32,464 nt of DNA from the NCBI GenBank assembly GCA_017552435.1, contig JAFZPZ010000046.1, positions 1 through 32,464 on the forward strand, given 5' to 3'. A program made the position numbers and the translations under genes. The stretch is from Bacteroidaceae bacterium (lineage in GTDB: Bacteria > Bacteroidota > Bacteroidia > Bacteroidales > Bacteroidaceae). Shown here piece after piece: positions 25,972-32,464 of the stretch (its first letter is position 1; the number at the start of each line of letters is the position of its first letter). The notes beneath the pieces are model-generated. The model was not told where the DNA came from, did no database searches, and saw nothing but the letters and a program-made list of their open reading frames with translations.

Positions 25972-26784
25972 ATGAAGAATCTGTTCGATATTAAAGACAA
26001 TGTTGTTGTCATCACTGGTGGAACTGGTGTTTTAGGACGCAAGATAGGTAAGTATCTGGCTCTGCAAGGAGCACACGTTGTACTGCTGGGCCGCAAGGAG
26101 GAAGTCGGGAAAGAAATCATTGCCGACATCCAGCAGAAAGGCGGCGATGCAATGTTTATGCAATGCGATGTGATGAGCCAAGAATCATGCGAAGCGGTTT
26201 GCAAGGCTGTTCTGGATAAATACGGCAAGGTGGATGCCCTGCTGAATGCTGCAGGCGGCAATATGCCTGGTGCCACCATCAGCCCAACGGGGACTTTCTT
26301 CGACGTAAAGATAGAGGAGTTCCAGAAGGTGCTCAATGTCAACCTCACTGGCACCGTCATCCCCACTCAGGTATTCCTGAAGCCCATGGTAGAAGCAGGC
26401 AAAGGCAGCATTGTCAACTTCAGCAGTATGGCAGCTTTCCGCCCCATGACGCGTGTTATGGGTTATGCGGCAGCAAAGGCAGGTATCAGCAATTTCACAG
26501 CTTTCCTTGCAAACGAGGTTGCCAAGAAGTTCACGACAGGTATCCGCGTCAATGCCATTGCCCCAGGTTTCTTCCTGACTAACCAGAACCGCGCATTGCT
26601 GACAAATCCCGATGGCAGCCTGACAGAACGAGGAGCAGACGTCATCCGGCAGACACCTTTCCAGCGTTTCGGAAAGCCCGAGGAACTGTGCGGTACCATA
26701 CATTATCTTATCAGCGAGGCTTCCAGCTTCGTCACTGGCACCGTTGCCGTGGTGGATGGCGGCTTCAATGCATTTGCGATGTAA
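25972..26784 (+). CDS. uxuB: SDR-type D-mannonate oxidoreductase (fructuronate reductase)
   Basis: A 270-residue short-chain dehydrogenase. The cofactor motif is TGGTGVLG near the N-terminus; NAAGGN follows, then the catalytic Ser in NFSSMAAF and Tyr/Lys in GYAAAKAG, and APGFFLTNQNR near the substrate loop. The role, NAD(P)H reduction of D-fructuronate to D-mannonate, is inferred from its place between uxuA and uxaC and from the known use of an SDR enzyme for this step in Bacteroidota; it is unrelated to the long-chain UxuB of E. coli. Confidence 0.88.
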   Translation: MKNLFDIKDNVVVITGGTGVLGRKIGKYLALQGAHVVLLGRKEEVGKEIIADIQQKGGDAMFMQCDVMSQESCEAVCKAVLDKYGKVDALLNAAGGNMPGATISPTGTFFDVKIEEFQKVLNVNLTGTVIPTQVFLKPMVEAGKGSIVNFSSMAAFRPMTRVMGYAAAKAGISNFTAFLANEVAKKFTTGIRVNAIAPGFFLTNQNRALLTNPDGSLTERGADVIRQTPFQRFGKPEELCGTIHYLISEASSFVTGTVAVVDGGFNAFAM

Positions 26785-26806
26785 TAACCTACAAAAAAGA
26801 ATCAAT

Positions 26807-28243
26807 ATGAAAGCTTTCATGGACAAAGACTTCCTGCTGCAGACCGAGACGGCGCAAAAGCTGTTTCACGAGCAGGCAGAGCATCTTCCCATCATAGATT
26901 ATCACTGTCACCTGAACCCTAAGGAGATAGCAGAAGACCACCGTTTCAGCTCTATCACAGAGTTGTGGCTGGGTGGTGACCATTACAAGTGGCGGGCCAT
27001 GCGTAGCAACGGCGTAGATGAGAAATACATCACGGGCAATGCCAGCGACTGGGAGAAGTTCCAGAAGTGGGCCGAGACGATGCCCTACTGCATGCGTAAC
27101 CCACTCTATCACTGGACGCACCTCGAACTCCGTACCGCTTTTGGTATCAACAAGTTGCTGAATGCCAGTACCGCCCGCGAGATTTTCGATGAGTGTAACG
27201 AGAAGTTGAAACAACCGGACTTCTCTGCCAGAGGTTTGATGAAACGCTATAATGTAGAGGTAGTATGCACGACGGATGACCCGGCCGACACCCTTGAATA
27301 CCACCAAGCCTATACCGCTGAAATCGTAAATTGTAAATCGTCAAATCGTAAATGTACCAAGGTTCTTCCCGCATGGCGCCCCGATAAGGCGATGGCTGTC
27401 GAGAACCCTGCTGCTTACAAGGCTTATATCGAGAAGCTGGGCGAAACTGCAGGACGTAACATCTCTACCTACGACGAACTCATCGATGTCCTACAGCAAC
27501 GGCACGATTTCTTTGCCTCTCAGGGGTGCCGTCTGTCAGACCACGGCATCAATGAATTCTATGCCGAGGACTTCACAGAGACAGAGATAAAGCAAATCTT
27601 CCAGAAGGTGCTGGAGGGCAAGCAACCAACCGCAGACGAGGTGAACAAGTTCCGCTCTGCGTTGCTGCTTGAGTTTGCCCGTCAGGATGCCAAAGCAGGT
27701 TGGACACAGCAATTCCACTATGGTCCGATGCGAAACAATAACACGCGTATGTTCAGGCAGTTAGGACCTGATACTGGATATGATAGTATAGGTACCTTCA
27801 ATACCGCTCAGAGTATGTCCCGCTTCCTCGACAAGTTGGACAGCGAAGGCATGTTGGCCAAGACAATCCTGTATTGCATCAATCCAGCCGACAACGAGAT
27901 GGTGGCCACGATGTTGGGCAACTTCCAGGAAGGTCCCACCCCCGGCAAGATTCAGTTCGGCAGCGGATGGTGGTTCAACGACCAGCTGGATGGTATGGAG
28001 CGCCAGATGAATGCCCTCAGCGTTCTGGGACTGCTGAGCCGCTTTGTCGGAATGCTGACCGACAGCCGTTCGTTCCTCTCCTACCCTCGCCACGAGTACT
28101 TCCGTCGCTGTTTGTGCAACCTTATCGGACAGGACGTGGAAGATGGCAAGCTGCCTGCCGAAGAGATGCCATTCATCGAGCAGATGGTAAGGGACATTTC
28201 CTATTATAATGCCAAGCGTTACTTTAATTTTCCAAACGATTAA
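26807..28243 (+). CDS. uxaC: Glucuronate/galacturonate isomerase
   Basis: A 478-residue amidohydrolase-fold enzyme that opens the pathway: D-glucuronate to D-fructuronate (and galacturonate to tagaturonate). Metal-binding DYHCHLNP is near the N-terminus; CTTDDPAD, LPAWRPDKA and SDHGINEF follow, then FGSGWWFNDQ and LTDSRSFLSYPRHEYFRR at the end, all family hallmarks. Between YTAE and KVLPAW there is an insert, IVNCKSSNRKCT, coded by an A/T-rich repeat; in E. coli UxaC this stretch is a short ordinary loop. The ATG at 26807 lies 22 bases after uxuB; an in-frame ATG at 26744 lies within uxuB and is less likely. It is the last clear gene of the hexuronate set; KDG kinase and aldolase are not in the window. 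Confidence 0.95.
   Translation: MKAFMDKDFLLQTETAQKLFHEQAEHLPIIDYHCHLNPKEIAEDHRFSSITELWLGGDHYKWRAMRSNGVDEKYITGNASDWEKFQKWAETMPYCMRNPLYHWTHLELRTAFGINKLLNASTAREIFDECNEKLKQPDFSARGLMKRYNVEVVCTTDDPADTLEYHQAYTAEIVNCKSSNRKCTKVLPAWRPDKAMAVENPAAYKAYIEKLGETAGRNISTYDELIDVLQQRHDFFASQGCRLSDHGINEFYAEDFTETEIKQIFQKVLEGKQPTADEVNKFRSALLLEFARQDAKAGWTQQFHYGPMRNNNTRMFRQLGPDTGYDSIGTFNTAQSMSRFLDKLDSEGMLAKTILYCINPADNEMVATMLGNFQEGPTPGKIQFGSGWWFNDQLDGMERQMNALSVLGLLSRFVGMLTDSRSFLSYPRHEYFRRCLCNLIGQDVEDGKLPAEEMPFIEQMVRDISYYNAKRYFNFPND
27321..27353 (+). repeat. A/T-rich direct repeat inserted in uxaC
   Basis: AAATCGTAAAT occurs at 27321-27331 and 27343-27353, joined by TGTAAATCGTC. It codes IVNCKSSNRKC in frame. The composition contrasts with the surrounding gene and matches the style of intergenic A/T-rich repeats. 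Confidence 0.8.
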
Positions 28244-28264
28244 CATTACCAATCTATAAACAAA

Positions 28265-29371
28265 ATGAAAAAGAATTTCTTACTGACAATGCTTGCTGCC
28301 ATTTGTCTGGTAGCTTGCGCAGAGACACAGAAAAAGACTGAAATCAAGGTTGTTGGCGACTTGGGCGACCCTCAACCCACGTTCCTCCACAATATGTTCG
28401 GGCGTGAAACCTATGCCGAAGGACAGGTTGCTGATGGCGTAGTTACGTTCGTTGTGGATACCGTCCAGGATGCGATTGCCGTAATTGGACGCAGCGCCGA
28501 CAGACGTCAGCCCGTCTGCACCGTTATCCTCGACGGCCAGCCCATCGAAGTGACCATTAAGGATGGCGAGGCTGAGATAACAAAGGGTTCCGAGAGCAAC
28601 ATGAAACTGGCCGAAGCAAATGAGCGTTTAAAGATGGCGAGCAGCCCCATGGAAGATCTCATGAAGGAGTACAGCGAGGCTCACGAGAAGTATAACGGCA
28701 ACATCCCCGATGACATCATGGAAGGCTTCGACAAGCGTTACGATGAAATCTCCGAGGAAATTACTGCCACACAGAAGCAAATCATCTCCGAGAACACAGA
28801 TAATCTCGCTTCTATTTACTTCCTGCGCGCTGCCGGCGACGCTCTCGGTGTCGAGTTCATCGAAAACTTCCTGAAGGACTACAAGTACAAGGACAACGAG
28901 ATGCTCGAGCCTGTAATGGCCTCAATCAGTGGCGAGAAGAACAAGCTGCCTGGAGCTCCTGTTGTGGACTTCGTAGGCAAGGACCTCGAAGGCAACGAGT
29001 GCCACCTGACCGACTATGTTGGCAAGGGCAAGTATGTGCTTGTTGATTTCTGGGCAAGCTGGTGTGGTCCCTGCCGTGGTGAAATGCCTAACGTAAAGGC
29101 CAACTACGAGAAGTACAAGGAGAAGGGCTTCGAGGTTGTAGGCATTTCCTTCGACAACGACAAGGAAGCTTGGGCAAAGGGTGTCAAGGACCTCGGCATC
29201 ACTTGGCCCCAGATCAGCGACCTGAAGGGCTGGCAGTGTGCTGCAAGTGATCTCTACAACATCAAGGGCATCCCTGCAACCATCCTTTATGGTCCCGATG
29301 GCAAGGTCATCAAGGCAGGCCTTCGCGGTGAGGAACTAGGCAAAGCTTTGGCAGAATATCTTGGTGAATAA
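28265..29371 (+). CDS. TlpA-like thioredoxin-fold lipoprotein with DUF4369-type N-terminal domain
   Basis: A 368-residue lipoprotein. The lipobox is LVAC with Cys18. About residues 25-120 form a beta-rich domain of the DUF4369 kind usual in Bacteroidota, followed by a helical, charged segment (about 120-220) and an AhpC/TSA/TlpA thioredoxin fold (about 232-368) with the redox pair C267-G-P-C270 in WASWCGPCRGEMP and a cis-proline loop GIPATIL. It probably exchanges thiols in the periplasm, facing the inner or outer membrane; the partner is unknown. It begins 21 bases after uxaC and overlaps tldD at its end, so it may be co-transcribed with both. Confidence 0.9.
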   Translation: MKKNFLLTMLAAICLVACAETQKKTEIKVVGDLGDPQPTFLHNMFGRETYAEGQVADGVVTFVVDTVQDAIAVIGRSADRRQPVCTVILDGQPIEVTIKDGEAEITKGSESNMKLAEANERLKMASSPMEDLMKEYSEAHEKYNGNIPDDIMEGFDKRYDEISEEITATQKQIISENTDNLASIYFLRAAGDALGVEFIENFLKDYKYKDNEMLEPVMASISGEKNKLPGAPVVDFVGKDLEGNECHLTDYVGKGKYVLVDFWASWCGPCRGEMPNVKANYEKYKEKGFEVVGISFDNDKEAWAKGVKDLGITWPQISDLKGWQCAASDLYNIKGIPATILYGPDGKVIKAGLRGEELGKALAEYLGE

Positions 29372-30722
29372 AATCCTTGCTGCAGCCCTCTCTGGTGGTA
29401 GCGAGTATGCCGATATCTTTTCAGAGAATACGCAAATCAGCAGCATGGTGCTGCAGGATGGTGCGGTAAGTCAGGCCCAGCAGGTTTGTCTCTACGGCGC
29501 CGGCATTCGCGCGGTCCAGGGTACTCAGACGAGCTATGCCTATACGATGGACTTGAGCGAGGAAGCCTTGATGAAGGCAGCAAAAAGCCTCACCCCAACA
29601 GCCTTCCCCATCCCCTCCCAAGGAGGGGAGAACAGAAGATTTGTGGCCGAGGGGAAAGCCATCGGCGAGACAAGCGGAACTTCTCTTCCTCCTTCCCAAG
29701 TCCGTCAACTTCTCCTGCAGGTCGAGGAGAGAGCCCGTGCGCTTGACGATTCCGTCGTCAAGGTCAAGGCATACGTCTCGCAACGGATGCAGGAGATACG
29801 GTTCGAGGCCAGTGATGGCACGGCGTTTCACGACTTCCGCCCTCGCACCTCACTTTCCGTGAATATCGTCATGGAGCGTGGCGGCAAGACGCAGATGTGC
29901 TATGCCTCGCGCATGCTTCAGATGGGTGCCGAGTTCTTCTCGGATACCCTCATAGATGAGGTTGTTCGCGAAGCCATCCGACGCACCGATTTCCTTTTCT
30001 CCGCCTCGCAGATCGAGGGTGGCGAGATGCCGGTCGTAATGGCAGCCGGCAGCAGCGGCATCTTGTTGCACGAAGCCATCGGACACGCTTTCGAGGCTGA
30101 TTTCATCCGCACCGGCGACAGCATCTTCACAGGACAACTGGGCAAGCAAATCTGTCATCCCAGCATCAGCATCGTGGATGACGGCACACTTTCAGGCGAT
30201 GCAGGGATGTTGCGCCATGACGACGAGGGCATCCCGGGACAATGCACGACCCTTGTCGAGCATGGCCGCCTCAATAGCTACCTGTACGACCGTATCAGCG
30301 CCCGACATTTCGGTGTCAAGCCTACAGGCAACGGCAGACGCGAGAGTTTCCGCTGTATGCCCATTCCCCGAATGCGCTCCACCTATATGCTGCCTGGCGA
30401 GGCAAAGGAGGAGGACATCATTCGCAGCGTGAAACGCGGCATCTATGCCCAGTCCTTCACCAACGGCCAGGTGCAGATAGGCGCAGGCGACTTCACTTTC
30501 TTTATGAAGACCGGCTATCTCATCGAGGACGGCCGCTTGACGCGTCCCCTTCGCGACCTCAACATCATCGGTAACGGCCCCGAAGCACTCCGGCGCATCA
30601 GTATGGTGGGAGACAATCTCAAAATTGACCACAGCGCCAGCATGTGTGGCAAGGAGGGACAGAAAGTGGCAGTCAGCCAAGGCCTGCCGACTGTGTTGAT
30701 TGATAAATTAATCGTTGGATAA
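29364..30722 (+). CDS. tldD: TldD-family metalloprotease subunit
   Basis: A subunit of about 452 residues of the TldD/TldE protease, which in E. coli matures microcin B17 and degrades CcdA. The zinc site HEAIGH (about 236-241) with AFEADF after it, the DDEGIPGQ, PTGNGRRES and TYMLPG blocks, and CGKEGQ near the end all match TldD. There is no ATG at the 5' end: it must start at GTG 29364 (or TTG 29361), inside the last codons of the upstream gene, which implies translational coupling. Residues about 76-92 (LTPTAFPIPSQGGENRR) come from a palindromic element. tldE follows after 36 bases. Confidence 0.9.
   Translation: MNKILAAALSGGSEYADIFSENTQISSMVLQDGAVSQAQQVCLYGAGIRAVQGTQTSYAYTMDLSEEALMKAAKSLTPTAFPIPSQGGENRRFVAEGKAIGETSGTSLPPSQVRQLLLQVEERARALDDSVVKVKAYVSQRMQEIRFEASDGTAFHDFRPRTSLSVNIVMERGGKTQMCYASRMLQMGAEFFSDTLIDEVVREAIRRTDFLFSASQIEGGEMPVVMAAGSSGILLHEAIGHAFEADFIRTGDSIFTGQLGKQICHPSISIVDDGTLSGDAGMLRHDDEGIPGQCTTLVEHGRLNSYLYDRISARHFGVKPTGNGRRESFRCMPIPRMRSTYMLPGEAKEEDIIRSVKRGIYAQSFTNGQVQIGAGDFTFFMKTGYLIEDGRLTRPLRDLNIIGNGPEALRRISMVGDNLKIDHSASMCGKEGQKVAVSQGLPTVLIDKLIVG
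29589..29636 (+). repeat. G/C-rich palindromic element, copy D (inside tldD)
   Basis: CCCCTCC (29612-29618), CAA, GGAGGGG (29622-29628), with GCCTCACCCCAACAGCC upstream. Read in frame as IPSQGGEN, identical in frame and orientation to copies A and B. Confidence 0.85.
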
Positions 30723-30748
30723 GACCCCCTAACCCCCTTTAGGGGGGA
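30723..30748. repeat. G/C-rich palindromic element, copy E (between tldD and tldE)
   Basis: GACCCCCTAA, then CCCCCT (30733-30738), TT, AGGGGG (30741-30746). It begins directly after the tldD stop codon and is an inverted partner of copy F. Confidence 0.8.
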
Positions 30749-30787
30749 ATAATGAAAAATGAAAAGTGAAAAATTAAAAATTGATAG
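30749..30787 (+). repeat. A/T-rich repeat tract supplying the tldE start
   Basis: AATAATGAAAAATGAAAAG and TGAAAAATTAAAAATTGAT. The ATG at 30759 in this tract is the only in-frame ATG before the conserved part of tldE. Confidence 0.7.
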
Positions 30788-32135
30788 TTTTTCTCATAAA
30801 GGAGATTGGGAACTCCCCCTAAAGGGGGCCGGGGGGTCCATATATTTTGCCGAAGAGAGGCTTCGGCAGCTCTCGTCAAAGCTCGCCTACAAGCTTGTCC
30901 TGCTCGAGAATCACGAGGATGACATCATCCTGCGCGACGGGAAGGTGGAGAAGATGCTGCGCGCCACATCCATTTCACTCGCCATCAACCTCTACCTCGA
31001 CGGGCGCGAGGGGTTCTTCTATACCAACGATTTGCGAGCCGAATCTGTCGGCGACTTCATCCGAAGGGCTTACGAAACCACCAGCCTTCTGGAACCCGAT
31101 GAGAGCCGAACCCTTGCCGACCCCAGCCGCTACTACAAAGGTGGAGGTCCGGACCTGCAGAACTTCGACGCCTCTCTCTCCGAAATCGACCCAAGGGAGA
31201 AACTCCGGCTGATGCAGGACATAGCTGCGGAAGTGGAGGGAGCCGACAAACGCATCATCAGTATGCAGACACGCTACATGGATCGCCAGCATCAGGCCCA
31301 CTACCTCATCAGCAACGGCTTCGACGGCTGCGAGCAGACCAGCTACTGCACTCTGACCAGCCTGATAACCGTCGAGGGCGTGGGTGGTCAGCATCCCATG
31401 GACGGATGGGGCGAGACGCGTCTCTTCTTCCGCCAGATGCCCCATACAGGCATCGCTCCGATTGCCCTCAGGCGTACCCTGAACAAGATTGGACAACGGC
31501 CTGCTCCCAGCGGACGATACCGCATGATACTGGAGTCGCCCTGCGCAGGAAACTTCCTGCAGCCAATACTGAATGCAATGAATGGACAGGCCTTGCAGCA
31601 ACGCACTTCGTTCCTCCGGGGAAAGCTCGGAGAGCAGGTTGTTTCGCCACTCGTGAACATCGTCGATGACCCGTTGCAGCCGGGCACTCGCGGAGCCGTG
31701 CATTTCGATTACGACGGCGTTGCCACACAGCGGCGTGAACTCTTCACCGAAGGTCGGCTGCAAACCTATTTCATAGACACCTCGATGGGTCGGAAGCTTG
31801 GCTTGAAGCCCACCACGCAAGGCATTCACCATCTTGTGATGGAACCCGGGAGAGAAAGCCTCGACGATGTGATTGCCGACTCCAACAGGGCAATCCTCGT
31901 CACCGACTTCAACGGCGGCAACTGCGATCCCGTCACGGGAAATTTCTCCTATGGCATCGAGGGTTTCCTCATCGAGAACGGAAGCATCGTTCAGCCTGTC
32001 AGCGGTATGAATGTCACAGGCAACATGCTCGATGTCTGGCAGCGCCTGAGCCATGTCAGCAACGATGCCGACCCCTGGGAAACCGAACTCATCCCCACCC
32101 TATCCTTCGAGGACGTCGCCTTTGGCGGCTGCTGA
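30759..32135 (+). CDS. tldE: TldE/PmbA-like protease subunit with repeat-derived N-terminus
   Basis: A 458-residue partner of TldD; this subunit lacks the zinc HExxxH motif. Family features include the LRDGKVEKMLRATS strand near the N-terminus, VNIVDDPLQPG, FDYDGVATQRRELF, GRKLGLKPTTQ and the C-terminal FSYGIEGFLIENG block. The first 29 residues (MKSEKLKIDSFS...) are coded by an A/T-rich repeat and then by palindromic element F (LPLKGAGGS), and no in-frame ATG exists until about residue 66, within the conserved fold. So the repeats now provide the start codon, or a non-ATG start near IYFAEERL is used. A terminator follows at 32163-32201. Confidence 0.88.
   Translation: MKSEKLKIDSFSHKGDWELPLKGAGGSIYFAEERLRQLSSKLAYKLVLLENHEDDIILRDGKVEKMLRATSISLAINLYLDGREGFFYTNDLRAESVGDFIRRAYETTSLLEPDESRTLADPSRYYKGGGPDLQNFDASLSEIDPREKLRLMQDIAAEVEGADKRIISMQTRYMDRQHQAHYLISNGFDGCEQTSYCTLTSLITVEGVGGQHPMDGWGETRLFFRQMPHTGIAPIALRRTLNKIGQRPAPSGRYRMILESPCAGNFLQPILNAMNGQALQQRTSFLRGKLGEQVVSPLVNIVDDPLQPGTRGAVHFDYDGVATQRRELFTEGRLQTYFIDTSMGRKLGLKPTTQGIHHLVMEPGRESLDDVIADSNRAILVTDFNGGNCDPVTGNFSYGIEGFLIENGSIVQPVSGMNVTGNMLDVWQRLSHVSNDADPWETELIPTLSFEDVAFGGC
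30813..30840 (-). repeat. G/C-rich palindromic element, copy F (N-terminus of tldE)
   Basis: CCCCCT (30815-30820), AA, AGGGGG (30823-30828), then CCGGGGGGTCC. It is an inverted copy of element E, about 75 bases away, and is read as LPLKGAGGS in tldE. Confidence 0.8.
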
Positions 32136-32328
32136 TTCTTCCTGCAGTCCAATAGATACAGCAAAAAAGCCAGGCCAGCAATCCGCGAGCCCAGCTTTTT
32201 CATTTGTCATTTCTCATTTAGGCAGCGCCGCTGTCGCTTATGGATACCTCAATTCATTAATTTTTGATGCTACCCCTTACTAATTGTCAGCAAATCTCCT
32301 TCAAAAGTCCTATATTTACAGGGTGACG
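32136..32328. other. Intergenic region after tldE
   Basis: Apart from the terminator at 32163-32201 and a TTTTTCATTTGTCATTTCTC repeat-like tract (about 32196-32215), I see no gene or RNA here. Confidence 0.5.
32163..32201 (+). terminator. Probable terminator of tldE
   Basis: AAAAAGC (32164-32170) pairs with GCTTTTT (32194-32200); inside, after a two-base mismatch, GGC pairs with GCC. The run of T in the right arm serves as the release tract. Confidence 0.6.
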
Positions 32329-32464
32329 TGTACTGAATAAGTTGACACTTTTGAAATTAAAAAAGTGTATCAGTATGCAACAAAGAGAAGGAATGAATGA
32401 CGAGAAAAGGCTTGCTTTAATAGATGAGTATCTGTTCTCTGGTAAGTCAAAATGTCGTTTTGAG
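32329..32464 (+). mobile_element. Left end of a probable insertion sequence, cut by the window
   Basis: The sequence from TGTACTGAATAAGTTGACAC looks like the outer end of an IS3-like element. A perfect 8-bp stem, ACACTTTT / AAAAGTGT (32345-32352 and 32361-32368), lies just before a short frame resembling a transposase N-terminus. The right end, the rest of the transposase and any target duplication are outside the window. Confidence 0.45.
32375..32464 (+). CDS. Transposase N-terminal fragment (helix-turn-helix type)
   Basis: Thirty codons are open from ATG 32375 to the window end. ALIDEYLFSGKSKCRFE resembles the first helix of HTH OrfA-type transposase proteins, where a motif of the kind EYLxSGxSKxxF precedes the recognition helix. 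Family assignment is tentative, since only the first helix is visible. Confidence 0.5.
   Translation, partial: MQQREGMNDEKRLALIDEYLFSGKSKCRFE

Noticed and set aside
30975-32054. Long open frame (359 codons) on the minus strand opposite tldE
   Set aside because: Antisense to a conserved gene, with no family motif; a composition artefact.

Overview
The window looks like a chromosomal segment from a gut- or rumen-type member of the Bacteroidales, most like Prevotella or a close relative (inference from gene content, no database search). Support: promoters of the Bacteroidota type (TTG, about 20 bases, TAnnTTTG) ahead of most transcription units; a PorE-like part of the type IX secretion system (T9SS); several secreted proteins ending in short T9SS-type C-terminal tails; an SDR-type mannonate oxidoreductase in the hexuronate operon; and A/T-rich tandem repeats between genes.

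Layout. 1-418: 3' end of an unrecognised gene with a Gly/Pro/Asp tail. 781-4960: topoisomerase III (topB), then the PorE-like lipoprotein. 4993-5066: tRNA-Ala(GGC), minus strand. 5189-10619: a tightly coupled three-gene unit of two secreted M6 metalloproteases and a sialidase-fold protein. 10648-15554 (minus): one open frame joining a CPA2 cation/proton antiporter to a complete secreted subtilase, overlapped by a LolD-like ABC ATPase. 15812-16822: asd. 17031-21650: a 1449-residue surface protein and a 51-residue peptide, ended by a bidirectional terminator. 21751-23103 (minus): a Tat-type metallophosphatase. 23307-28243: hexuronate operon exuT-uxuA-uxuB-uxaC (uptake, then glucuronate to fructuronate to mannonate to 2-keto-3-deoxygluconate). 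28265-32135: TlpA-like lipoprotein and the TldD/TldE protease pair. 32329-32464: left end of a probable insertion sequence cut by the window edge.

The most striking signal is not a gene. Two families of short repeats recur through the window and many copies lie in frame inside genes. One is a G/C-rich palindrome (core CCCCTCC-NAA-GGAGGGG and relatives), found in the first gene, twice in topB, in lolD, twice in the antiporter-protease, in tldD and at the N-terminus of tldE. The other is an A/T-rich repeat (GAAAAATTAAAA or AAATCGTAAAT type), found between genes and inside uxaC, the subtilase, the start of tldE and the linkers before two C-terminal sorting tails. They add short peptides to otherwise conserved enzymes, as Rickettsia palindromic elements do. 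The second striking feature is the antiporter-subtilase fusion, which has an internal signal peptide and reads like a natural polyprotein.
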